A stretch of DNA of 64,000 nt from Lysobacterales bacterium (GTDB lineage: Bacteria; Pseudomonadota; Gammaproteobacteria; Xanthomonadales; SZUA-5): positions 157,021 through 221,020 of the forward strand of contig JALHMG010000001.1 of assembly GCA_022844135.1 (NCBI GenBank). Reading direction: 5' to 3'. Positions 25,972 through 34,181 of this stretch are shown here, piece by piece. Position 1 is the first letter of the stretch. Each line of letters opens with the position of its first letter. Made by a program: the position numbers and the translations under genes. A model generated the notes under the pieces. It had not been told where the DNA came from. It did not search any database and saw only the letters and a program-made list of their open reading frames with translations.

Positions 25972-28848
25972 TCAGAGGTCAGAGGGTCTAAACAGGGAAG
26001 GACGCAACACCACACGGAAACCCACATTGAAGAGGCGAAAGTGCGTGAGACCCCAGTCGCGAAACGCACAGCGCGCGTAGCCACGATGATCGACCCACGA
26101 GCCGCCGCGCAGAACCCTGAGTACATCGCTTCCCGCGTCAAGATTTTCGCGACGGGCATCGTTGACGTCGTAGGGATAACTGAAGTCTGGGAGTTCCCAT
26201 TTGTCGCCCCACAAGCTACGCGTCCATTCCCAAACGTTGCCGCTCATCTCTTCGCAGCCATAGACACTGGCACCACGGGGCCAGCAGCCGATGGCGCTGG
26301 TCGAGCCGATCATCGATTCGACGTTGGCGGATTGTGCGTCGAAATCCTCGCCCCAGGGATAGTCGCGAGCTGGATGTGGATTGTGCACTAATGACGAGTT
26401 CACCGGCAGTATCGATGGCAGTTGGTCCAACGTTCCCCACAGCGGCGTGCCACGCACGGCAAGTCCGCCGCGCGCAGCTTTCTCCCATTCTGCCTCCGAC
26501 GGCAGGGCCGCCACATAACCCTTCGGCAGCTTGCTCTCCCAGTGCTGGGTCAGCTTGTCGCAAAAGCGCCGAGCGTCGTGCCAGCTCACATGGGTGACGG
26601 GGTCATTCGAGCGCTGATCGACGCCAGGGCTCTCCATCGTCCCACCATGGCGTTCCAGATATTCGCGCCACTGTGCAACGGTTAGCGGGAAGCGCGCAAT
26701 GAAGTACGGGTAGTTCAAGTGGACCGTGTGCTGCGGTTTTTCGTCGCCATAGCGATCGCTACCCATCACAAACGGCCCAGCCGGTACGAAGCAGAACTGC
26801 ATGTCATCGAGATGCATCACCTCGGGTCTGGGATCGCCCAGTGTCGCGAGCGTGCGCCCGGCGAGTGCGCGCTCGGTGCCGGGCAAACACGTGCCGGTCA
26901 GGATGGTGCATTGCCAGTTGCGCACGCGCTCCAGCTTGGGCGTGTCGCGTGGTGCGATGTGAGCGAGATCGGCGCATTCGGCGAGGACGCGGCCGGCGAG
27001 CAATGCGCCCCAATGACTGGCGGCATCGGCCTGCGCATCCGGCGCGGCCGGGCAGAGGGTTTCGGCCAACGTCCAGATATTGAGCGACGATCCGCGGCCG
27101 GATTTAGCGGCGGCGAGCAGCGCCACTTCTCGCCAGCGATTCGGATCGCGCTGCGCCAGTTTCGCGAGCTTGTCGGGAAAGTCGTCGTCCGTCAGGTGAC
27201 AGGCCGCGAGGTATTCCTGGAAGGTGCGATGCGGGAACTGGTACATCTCGCTGCCGTGCTCCAACAGCAAGCCGGCGCGTTGGCTCAGGTAGCGCTGCAG
27301 AAGCTTGAGATTTGGCTGGAGATCGCCACTGGCGCGCAGCAGCGCTGAGATGACCTTCTCCTGAGGTATATCGGCGGTGTCGGTTTGCGGTTCCTGGCTT
27401 TCGTGCGCTTCGAAAGCCAGACGGTTAAGTTGCCGCCGGATCGCATCGCGGTCGGCATTCAAGTATTCGCCGAGGCTGGGCTCAACAACCTCGGCGCCGT
27501 TGTCGTCGAAGCTGATTTTAGTGTGCTCCCAACGATCGAGCAGCATCTCCACCGCTTTGTCGTAAAGCTCCTCAGGTTTTTCCGGCAACGAACCTTGGCG
27601 CTCGGTTTGCAGTTGCGCAATCAAGGTGAGCAGCAGCGGACGCTCGGCGAGGCCGCGCAGGCGGGTATTGCGCTCGGCCGCCTGCTTCAGCACGCCGGCG
27701 CGATGAGCGGCATTTGCGGCGGTCAATCGCTCCAGGCCCACCATGTGCGCATACCACGCGTCCACGAAGCCGGCGATCTGTTCTGGCGTGAACGCTTGCA
27801 ACTGTACTTGCGCAAAACCGTCGAGCTTCCATTCCTGCTTCTGGTACGCATAGGTGCGCGAGGTGACCAGAAAGCGACAGCGCGCAAACGTTGCGACGAA
27901 GTCCTGCACGGCTTGCTTGATTTGCTTGCGGCGCGTGTGTGCTTCCGGCACTTCATCGAGGCCGTCCAGCAGGATCAGGCCGCCGCGCTCGATCAGTGTT
28001 TGATGCAGATGGGGCGCGAACTCGCCGAGCGCTGCTTTGTCGAGTTGCCCATGAATGAAGTTCCAAATGGTCTGCGCGTTCGTTGCTTTGCCGCCCTCGG
28101 GCAATTGGGTGGCAAGATCGCGCAGCGTGATCAGCACCGGCAGCAGCGCGCCGTGCGTCCAGCGTTGCGGCGCTGGAGGTTCTTTGTCTTGTTCCTGGCC
28201 TGGCAATGGCCTCGTGAGGGTGGCCAGATTGGGGCCGGTCGGGCGTTCAAGCAGCTCGCCAGCCATGGCGAGTGCAACGAAGTTGACGAAGGTGCTCTTG
28301 CCGCTGCCGGGCCCACCGAGCAGCACCAGTAGGCGTTCGGCATCGAGCACGTCGAGCGCCGACAAGCGTTTGGCATCGCGCTCGTGTGCTGCGCGGTTAC
28401 GCGATTGAGCAAGCTCGCGGAGATTGTCGTCCTCGCTGCGCGTGGTCAGCAGCGCTGTGTAGACGGCCGAGAGCTGCAACTGCGCGTTGGCGCCCTCGCC
28501 AACGAATACCGGCAATTGGTTCGATTGATTGAGGATGCGCGCCAGATACGCGCGGCGCAGGTCCGATTCGCTGGCACCGGGTTTTATGCCCTTTTGAATC
28601 AGCACGCCAAGGTTGATGGTGCCGTGATTATCGCCGCCGATGCCGACGCCGCCAGCGCCCACGGCGAAGGAATCTTGCCCTTGCGCGATGGCGCCGCTGC
28701 CTGCGAATTGCGCGGACATCGCGGCGACAGCGGCATCGAAGGTTCCCTGATCGATCAGGTTTGCATCGAGCGCGCGGCGAAGTTGTTCGATGCGGCTTTG
28801 CAGTGCTTGGGTCACGCGATCAACCGCTCCGTCGACCGGTGTAGCCAT
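25972..28848 (-). CDS. NACHT-family STAND NTPase with C-terminal FGE/C-lectin-like domain, 958 aa
   Basis: Order of parts: an N-terminal helical segment (residues 1-45); a glycine-rich motif at 49-81 ending GDNHGTINLG; a NACHT NTPase with Walker A LLGGPGSGKST near 178-186 and Walker B LILLDGLDE near 291-299; a helical winged-helix/arm region; and, in the last 240 residues, a formylglycine-generating-enzyme fold (FVPAGPFVMGS, LPSEAEWEKAARGG, MSGNVWEWT, VLRGGSWVDHRGYAR, NVGFRVV). STAND NTPases of this type sense invaders and assemble when triggered; the FGE-like domain is probably the sensor, not an enzyme. I use ATG 28848; an in-frame codon at 28896 adds an unconserved leader. It is divergent from the TIR-like gene, 131 bp away. 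Confidence 0.88.
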   Translation of the reverse strand: MATPVDGAVDRVTQALQSRIEQLRRALDANLIDQGTFDAAVAAMSAQFAGSGAIAQGQDSFAVGAGGVGIGGDNHGTINLGVLIQKGIKPGASESDLRRAYLARILNQSNQLPVFVGEGANAQLQLSAVYTALLTTRSEDDNLRELAQSRNRAAHERDAKRLSALDVLDAERLLVLLGGPGSGKSTFVNFVALAMAGELLERPTGPNLATLTRPLPGQEQDKEPPAPQRWTHGALLPVLITLRDLATQLPEGGKATNAQTIWNFIHGQLDKAALGEFAPHLHQTLIERGGLILLDGLDEVPEAHTRRKQIKQAVQDFVATFARCRFLVTSRTYAYQKQEWKLDGFAQVQLQAFTPEQIAGFVDAWYAHMVGLERLTAANAAHRAGVLKQAAERNTRLRGLAERPLLLTLIAQLQTERQGSLPEKPEELYDKAVEMLLDRWEHTKISFDDNGAEVVEPSLGEYLNADRDAIRRQLNRLAFEAHESQEPQTDTADIPQEKVISALLRASGDLQPNLKLLQRYLSQRAGLLLEHGSEMYQFPHRTFQEYLAACHLTDDDFPDKLAKLAQRDPNRWREVALLAAAKSGRGSSLNIWTLAETLCPAAPDAQADAASHWGALLAGRVLAECADLAHIAPRDTPKLERVRNWQCTILTGTCLPGTERALAGRTLATLGDPRPEVMHLDDMQFCFVPAGPFVMGSDRYGDEKPQHTVHLNYPYFIARFPLTVAQWREYLERHGGTMESPGVDQRSNDPVTHVSWHDARRFCDKLTQHWESKLPKGYVAALPSEAEWEKAARGGLAVRGTPLWGTLDQLPSILPVNSSLVHNPHPARDYPWGEDFDAQSANVESMIGSTSAIGCWPRGASVYGCEEMSGNVWEWTRSLWGDKWELPDFSYPYDVNDARRENLDAGSDVLRVLRGGSWVDHRGYARCAFRDWGLTHFRLFNVGFRVVLRPSLFRPSDL

Positions 28849-28979
28849 CGAGAATACGGCGCATCGACGACGGTTGCTCGACGTCGAATCTCGCAAATTC
28901 TGACACCGGGTTTGCGCCGGCCAAAGCGACGCTTGCGCGTGCCAAAATCGGGGCCAAGTTCCTAAGGGGCCTTCGACCG
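28849..28979. promoter_or_regulatory. Shared divergent promoter region of the NACHT/TIR-like pair
   Basis: The 131 bp between the two divergent starts must hold both promoters. I see no convincing -35/-10 pairs or operator by eye. The compact head-to-head arrangement suggests coordinated expression. Confidence 0.4.
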
Positions 28980-29675
28980 ATGGTCATCAAGAAGATCTTT
29001 CTCGCTTCATCGGCAGAGCTGAAAGCAGATCGCGATGCCTTCGAGGTTGCCGTTTGCCGGAAGAACAAAGAATGGATCAAACGGGGTGTCTTCCTCGAAG
29101 TGGTCATGTGGGAAGACTTCCTCGATGTGATGTCCAGGACGCGCCTGCAGGATGAGTACAACCGCGCCGTTCGCGAGTGCGATTTGTTTGTGATGTTGTT
29201 CTGGACCAAAGTCGGCAAATACACCACCGAAGAATTCGAGGCCGCGTTCAAGCAGTTCCAGGCGACACAAAAGCCGTTCTTGCTCATCTATTTGAAAGAT
29301 GCGCCGATCCAGACCGGCAGCATCGACGAGGACGATTTGATGAGCCTGCTGGCGTTCAAGAAAAAGCTCAACTCGCTGGGTCATTTCCCAACCCACTACG
29401 AGAACAAGGATCGGTTGGAAAACCACTTCAACCGGCAGCTTGAAAAACTGGCGGCCAACGGGTTCGTCGAGTTCAAGCGCGATCCCTCGCCCGTGCCCAC
29501 CCGGGCGCGGGCAAGTCTTAAGGCCAACAACGCCGGAAGCGGCGCAGCTGCGGCCGGCAATGACTCAACTGCAGTGGGCAAACGCGGCGTGATAATTCGC
29601 GGCGACAACCACGGGGACATCAACACCGGGACGCAAGTCAACCTCGGTAGCAAACCCCGGCGCGAAACTGACTGA
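28980..29675 (+). CDS. TIR-like effector with C-terminal homotypic motif, 231 aa
   Basis: Residues 1-165 have the TIR-like pattern of bacterial conflict proteins: strand KKIFLASSAELKADRDAFE, WEDFLDVMSRTRLQDEYNRA, strand CDLFVMLFWTKVGKYTTEEF with an acidic EEFE that could hold the catalytic glutamate, then KPFLLIYLKD. A basic linker leads to residues 185-217, which align without gaps with residues 49-81 of the NACHT protein (23 of 33 identical, including SGA, AVG, GDNHG and IN). This suggests direct recruitment of the effector by the NTPase. NADase activity is a family-based guess; a DUF4062-like role is the alternative. Confidence 0.75.
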   Translation: MVIKKIFLASSAELKADRDAFEVAVCRKNKEWIKRGVFLEVVMWEDFLDVMSRTRLQDEYNRAVRECDLFVMLFWTKVGKYTTEEFEAAFKQFQATQKPFLLIYLKDAPIQTGSIDEDDLMSLLAFKKKLNSLGHFPTHYENKDRLENHFNRQLEKLAANGFVEFKRDPSPVPTRARASLKANNAGSGAAAAGNDSTAVGKRGVIIRGDNHGDINTGTQVNLGSKPRRETD

Positions 29676-29724
29676 GCGTAGCCATGTATAACGCGGAGAT
29701 TGCAGCACTCAAAAAACGAATCGC

Positions 29725-29834
29725 CAGCTTTGCTGTTGCTTCTGGTACGCGGACCCACGGTCCGCAGCTTTTGCTGTTGCTTCTGGTACGCGGACCCACG
29801 GTCCGCAGCTTTTGCTGTTGCTTCTGGTACGCGG
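29725..29834. repeat. Short array of the GTAC double-hairpin repeat
   Basis: Two complete and one partial unit (TTGCTTCTGGTACGCGGACC type), nearly identical to each other and so recently duplicated. It lies between the convergent ends of the TIR-like gene and the amidohydrolase gene. Confidence 0.85.
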
Positions 29835-29878
29835 AAACAGGTGACGCGGCGCGACGTTGGGTCGCGCGGGTGGGACGG

Positions 29879-31186
29879 TTACTTCATTCCCACCTCGCTG
29901 CCGTTTTTATAGATCGCGGCGATATTGCGTGTGGCGGTGATATCCGTCGTCGGATCGCCATTGACGAGCAGGATGTCCGCGCGCAAACCCGGTGCGATCT
30001 GGCCTCGGTCGGTGAGCGAAAATGCCGCGGCGGGTGCGCTGGTCGCGGCAGCCAGGGCGGCTTCGTTGCTCAGCCCCGCTTTGACCAGTTGCGCCATCTC
30101 CTCGTGGATGCTGGCGCCGTGCGCGGTGCCGGGATTGGGGGCATCGCTGCCGGCCAGAATGGGCACGCCTGCGGCATGCAGCAGGCGCACGTTTTCTCGC
30201 GACCGTTCGATGAGTTCGGGATACTTTGCGCCGCTCCTGTTGAAGCGGGCGTTGAGCGTTTGCAGTTGCTCAGGCGTCAAGCGCGGGGCGAGTGCCGGGT
30301 CGGTCGCTACGCTGGGCGATTCGCCGGCCATGCCTGCGATCACGGTGAGGGTGGGCGTGATGAAGAACGGGCGACTGCTTGCCGCCGCCGTAAACGCCGG
30401 CGTGGTCACTTCGTCCTGAAAGATGTGCACCAGGCCGTTGGCGCCAGCGTCGAACACCATTTGCGCGCTGGATAGCTTGGACACATGCACCACCGCCATC
30501 AGCTCGTTCGCGTGGGCGGCCTCGACGAGTGCGCGAACGCTGGCCTCTGCGAGCGTCGGCCAGCGCTCGCTGGTGCGGTAGGCGCTCAAGTCTTCGACGA
30601 CGATCTTGATGAAATCGGAGTTTTCGCGCTTGCGATCTGCAACCCACGACGCGGCGACTTCGGCGCTATCGACGGTTGGGATTTGCATGCCGAACTGCGT
30701 GCCGTGGCCGCCGCTCACCGTGGCGAGTGTGCCGGCGGAGAAGAAGTCGGCGCGTTGTGTGGGCGTCAGTGCCAGCCGCTGTTCGCGCGCCTCGCTGAGC
30801 TGTTCGCTGGCCGAAAACATATCGAGCATTGACGTGACGCCAAAGCGCAATGCGTCTTCGCGCGCACTTCCCCAGGTATGCACATGGCTGTCGATCAGGC
30901 CGGGCAGGGCGGTTTTGCCGCTGCCATCGATCCGCTTGACGGCGGAGGGAGCCGACACCTCGCCGACCGCCACGATCAAGCCATCGCGCACATGGATCGA
31001 GGCTTTGGTCAGCGTAGTGCGACCGTCGAACACGCGTGCGTTTTCGATCACAAATTCGCGCGGTGCGGATTCGGCGACTGCCGTGCGCGGCGGGCGCGGC
31101 ATGGCGGCGCGCTCGAAGGTGGCGAGTACGTAGACCAGGATCAAGGCCAGGACGACGGCCAGGATGCGCAGTGCGATATTGCTCAT
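29879..31186 (-). CDS. Membrane-anchored amidohydrolase-family protein, 435 aa
   Basis: An N-terminal transmembrane or uncleaved signal helix (residues 3-24) is followed by an amidohydrolase (imidazolonepropionase/prolidase-like) with the metal ligands DSHVHTW, a conserved VVHV region and GSDAPNPG. The substrate is not predictable from sequence. I start at 31186 (MSNIALRILAVVLALILVYV); the longer open frame upstream is translation of the 91-bp repeats. Confidence 0.82.
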   Translation of the reverse strand: MSNIALRILAVVLALILVYVLATFERAAMPRPPRTAVAESAPREFVIENARVFDGRTTLTKASIHVRDGLIVAVGEVSAPSAVKRIDGSGKTALPGLIDSHVHTWGSAREDALRFGVTSMLDMFSASEQLSEAREQRLALTPTQRADFFSAGTLATVSGGHGTQFGMQIPTVDSAEVAASWVADRKRENSDFIKIVVEDLSAYRTSERWPTLAEASVRALVEAAHANELMAVVHVSKLSSAQMVFDAGANGLVHIFQDEVTTPAFTAAASSRPFFITPTLTVIAGMAGESPSVATDPALAPRLTPEQLQTLNARFNRSGAKYPELIERSRENVRLLHAAGVPILAGSDAPNPGTAHGASIHEEMAQLVKAGLSNEAALAAATSAPAAAFSLTDRGQIAPGLRADILLVNGDPTTDITATRNIAAIYKNGSEVGMK

Positions 31187-31279
31187 GAAGTGTTTTCCTT
31201 TTTTCGTTTCTGCGGTCTTTTGCAAGGCTTGGGCAAGTCTCTTTTCCGGACATGGTGTCGGCTGCAGCGTCCACCCTCT

Positions 31280-31370
31280 CCCTAACCCTCCCCCGCCAGC
31301 GGGGGAGGGGACGCGCCTGACAATGTTGCGACTTGGGTCAGTCGACCAGCCGATGGCATGGCAGCGAAGG
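31280..31370. repeat. 91-bp direct repeat, copy 1
   Basis: Begins CCCTAACCCTCCCCCGCCAG, forms a strong GC hairpin, and ends GGCATGGCAGCGAAGG. The pairing copy is at 31424-31514. Confidence 0.8.
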
Positions 31371-31423
31371 ACTGAGCCACTTTTTCGTTTCTGCAGCTGG
31401 GCGCCGGCTGCAGCGTTCGCCCT

Positions 31424-31514
31424 CCCTAACCCTCCCCCGCCAGCGGGGGAGGGGACGCGCCTGACAATGTTGCGACTTGGGTCAGTCGACCAGCCGATGG
31501 CATGGCAGCGAAGG
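31424..31514. repeat. 91-bp direct repeat, copy 2
   Basis: Same sequence as 31280-31370 by my reading. The 53-bp spacer is not duplicated. The lack of drift points to recent duplication or gene conversion. Confidence 0.8.
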
Positions 31515-31582
31515 TCTGGGCCACACAACCGGACTACAACCGACAGCCAAGAACCAAGAACCAAGAACCAAGAACCCCAAAG

Positions 31583-32323
31583 CTAAGACCCTCGCCGCAG
31601 GTTCAGCGTGGCCAGAACCAGGAACAGCGCGGACATCAGCAGCAACACCAGCGTATGCATCATCATCGGCACGTTCTGGACTTGCCCGACTACACCCAGG
31701 GACATCTGCGCCAGGTGCCATGCCGGCCATACCACCGCGAGCTTTTGCATGAACTCAGGGAATACGAACAGCGGCATCCACAGGCCCGAGAGCACCGCCA
31801 TCGGCAGGTACACAAGATTGACGATGGCCACGGCGGCCTGTCCGCCGACCATCGATCCGATCCATAGACCCAAAGCGCAGAATGGCAGCACGCCGATCAA
31901 CAAAACGGCGCACAGGTGCAGCCACTCGGCGAGCCTGATGTCGACATCGCCGAACACGATTCCGACGAACGACAGCAGGCTGTATATGATCAGCGCGAAC
32001 ACCAGGCTCATGACGATCTTGGCGAAGAAGTACGCCGAGATCGGCATCGGCGAGACACGCTTGAGGCGCAGCAGTCCTTGCTGTTGCTCCATCGCCAGAC
32101 CTACGCCGAAACCGAACAGCGCCGGGCCGATGACGCCGAACACACCATACGTGGCCAGCAAATAGGTGGCTTTCTGATAGCCGCCCCAGTTTCCCGGCAA
32201 CAGGATTGCGAACAGGGCGTAGAAGACCACTGGAAAAGCCAGACTTGGGATGACGAATGCGGGCTGCCGCAGCGTTTTCAGCAGCTCGTAGTACGACTCC
32301 CAGAAATGAATGCGCAAGCTCAT
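31583..32323 (-). CDS. ABC-2 type transporter permease, 246 aa
   Basis: Six hydrophobic segments and the ABC-2 pattern (RLKRVSPMPISAYFFAKIVM, a late conserved region before the last helix). It partners the ATPase encoded just upstream, whose stop overlaps its start by four bases. Such pairs export drugs, lipids or polysaccharides; the cargo is unknown here. Confidence 0.87.
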   Translation of the reverse strand: MSLRIHFWESYYELLKTLRQPAFVIPSLAFPVVFYALFAILLPGNWGGYQKATYLLATYGVFGVIGPALFGFGVGLAMEQQQGLLRLKRVSPMPISAYFFAKIVMSLVFALIIYSLLSFVGIVFGDVDIRLAEWLHLCAVLLIGVLPFCALGLWIGSMVGGQAAVAIVNLVYLPMAVLSGLWMPLFVFPEFMQKLAVVWPAWHLAQMSLGVVGQVQNVPMMMHTLVLLLMSALFLVLATLNLRRGS

Positions 32324-33213
32324 GGTGCGGCTCCTTGGGTCAGCGAGAGAAAGGCATCTTCAAGACTCAGCGCTTCCACGGTGAGATCGCTCAGGTGCGG
32401 ATCGGCTGCGAGCCATTGCCGAAGCACGTCCTCGACGCGCGGACTTCGCAGCGTGACCCGACCTTCGGACAGCGTTACCTCTCCGGCGTGCGCAAAGGCA
32501 CGCACCGATTCGATGGGAAGGGTAGTTCGCGCACCGACTCGTCGGCCCTGCACGCGCGCCTTGATCGCCGCCGGCGTGCCATCCGCGAGTACACGCCCCT
32601 TGCCGATGACCACGATTCGATCGGCCAACGCATCGGCTTCTTCAAGATAGTGCGTGGTCAGCACAATGCTCACGCCGCGCGCTTTGAGTTCGCGGATCAC
32701 TTGCCAGAATTGCCGACGCGCGCCGACGTCCAGACCGGTGGTCGGTTCGTCGATCAGCAGCAGTTTCGGGTTGCCCACCAGCGCGATCGCGAACTGCACC
32801 CGGCGCTTCTGGCCACCGGAGAGCTGATCGAAGCGTCGCGTCGCCAGTTCGGTCAATCCGGATATCGCCAGCGTTTCATCGACGGCTAGCGGCGCGTCGA
32901 AGTACTGGGCCTGCTGATGGACCAATTCGCGGACCTTGAGTTTCTCCGGCAACTCCGCCTCCTGCAGCATCACGCCCAGGCGCTTGCGTTGCGAGGGCAG
33001 CGTCGGGTCGCCGCCGAACAGTTCGACGCTCCCTTCGTCGGCCTTCAATTGGCCAGTCAAAAGCGACAGCGCCGTCGTCTTGCCCGCACCATTGACACCG
33101 AGCAGCGACAACAACTCGCCGCCGCGAATCTCAAGATCGATCCGCGTCACCGCCGTGATCGCGCCGTAACGTTTGGTCACTCCGCGCAGCGCCGCCAATG
33201 CCTGCGATGCCAT
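32320..33213 (-). CDS. ABC transporter ATP-binding protein, 297 aa
   Basis: A DRA/CcmA-type ABC ATPase: Walker A LGVNGAGKTT, Q-loop region, signature LSGGQKRR, Walker B LLLIDEPTTGLD, H-loop LTTHYLEE, then the C-terminal regulatory extension typical of ABC-2 partners. I start at 33213 (MASQALAALRGVTKRYGAIT); the upstream frame is non-coding. It is the first gene of a two-gene operon with the permease. Confidence 0.9.
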   Translation of the reverse strand: MASQALAALRGVTKRYGAITAVTRIDLEIRGGELLSLLGVNGAGKTTALSLLTGQLKADEGSVELFGGDPTLPSQRKRLGVMLQEAELPEKLKVRELVHQQAQYFDAPLAVDETLAISGLTELATRRFDQLSGGQKRRVQFAIALVGNPKLLLIDEPTTGLDVGARRQFWQVIRELKARGVSIVLTTHYLEEADALADRIVVIGKGRVLADGTPAAIKARVQGRRVGARTTLPIESVRAFAHAGEVTLSEGRVTLRSPRVEDVLRQWLAADPHLSDLTVEALSLEDAFLSLTQGAAP

Positions 33214-33442
33214 GTCTGCCTCCGATGACTGTCGATGGGTACAGTCTGGCGATGGCCACGGAGTTGTCGCAGTGTGGCCCGTCAGCTGTTGCACCTGACA
33301 ACTGTCACGAAACCTGGCCAGTTGGAATGGAAAGCGTCGATAAACGTATGGCACCCGCAAGCCCAGAAGCCCGTTCTTGGAGCGCATGCAATCGAGCCCA
33401 TCACTCAGAGCGCGTATCCTCAACCCGTCCCCGGTGCGCCAG

Positions 33443-34006
33443 ATGAGTTCTATGGTCGATGTTGCTCAGCACACGACGCAGTTCCTGTTGCTCCGCTCGC
33501 GCGCGGGCGACTCGGGAGCGCGTGCGGCTCTGGTGGCGCGCATCGAGCCGCTGCTGCGACGCTTCGCGCATGGCCGCCTGCCGCAAATGTTGCGCCATGA
33601 GCAAGACACCTCCGACCTTGTACAGCTGACCTGGCTGAAAGTGCTCAACAAACTCGACAGCATCGATCTGCAGGAGCCGGGCGATTTCTTCAGCTATTTG
33701 CGCACGGTGCTGCTGAACGCGCTGCGCGAGGCGCTGCGCAAGCACGGGCGATCGCAGGTCGATCATGTGGGTACTGATGCGGCAGTTGTATTGCCTGCCG
33801 AAAATGTCGCGCCAGACGACTGGTTGGCTTACGAGCAGGCTTTGCAGGCGATGCCCCAGGAACATCGAACGCTGGTGGTCATGCGCTTCGAGTTCGGCAT
33901 GAGCTTTGCGGAAATCGCCGATGAGTTCGGCGAATCGGCGGACACCATGCGCATGCGCGTCAATCGCGCGATCGCGCGGATTGCGGCGGTTGCCGACGGC
34001 AGCTGA
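33443..34006 (+). CDS. ECF-type sigma-70 family factor, 187 aa
   Basis: Sigma region 2 is seen in HEQDTSDLVQLTWLKVLNKL and region 4, the -35-recognising helix-turn-helix, in MSFAEIADEFGESADTMRMR. The DTSDLVQ pattern is that of the ECF group often coupled to Ser/Thr kinases. No anti-sigma factor is adjacent; the Ser/Thr kinase in this window is 18 kb away. Two starts (33443 or 33452) are possible. Confidence 0.87.
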   Translation: MSSMVDVAQHTTQFLLLRSRAGDSGARAALVARIEPLLRRFAHGRLPQMLRHEQDTSDLVQLTWLKVLNKLDSIDLQEPGDFFSYLRTVLLNALREALRKHGRSQVDHVGTDAAVVLPAENVAPDDWLAYEQALQAMPQEHRTLVVMRFEFGMSFAEIADEFGESADTMRMRVNRAIARIAAVADGS

Positions 34007-34181
34007 TGCCGATCGCGTAATACTTGCCGGACCAGTGTACCTTTAAGGGCTTCGCAGCCTGAAGTTCGTACTGGCTGGTTTCATCCACCTTTACGTGCGT
34101 CGACGCGCAAGCCAGCACGGCAACGTGCGGTTTGGGTTGTGACGCACACGAGTGACCGCTTACGCCAAGCACGGATCGCCA

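Larger units (their letters stand above)
31187..31582. other. Gap with a 91-bp direct repeat and a 7-bp microsatellite
   Basis: Two copies of a 91-bp sequence, 31280-31370 and 31424-31514, look identical. Each starts with the hairpin CCTCCCCCGC-CA-GCGGGGGAGG. Four AAGAACC-type 7-bp repeats lie at 31547-31577. No gene is supported. Confidence 0.75.

Noticed and set aside
31280-31310. Rho-independent terminator
   Set aside because: The GC hairpin is strong but no T-run follows on either side, and it is part of a duplicated repeat.
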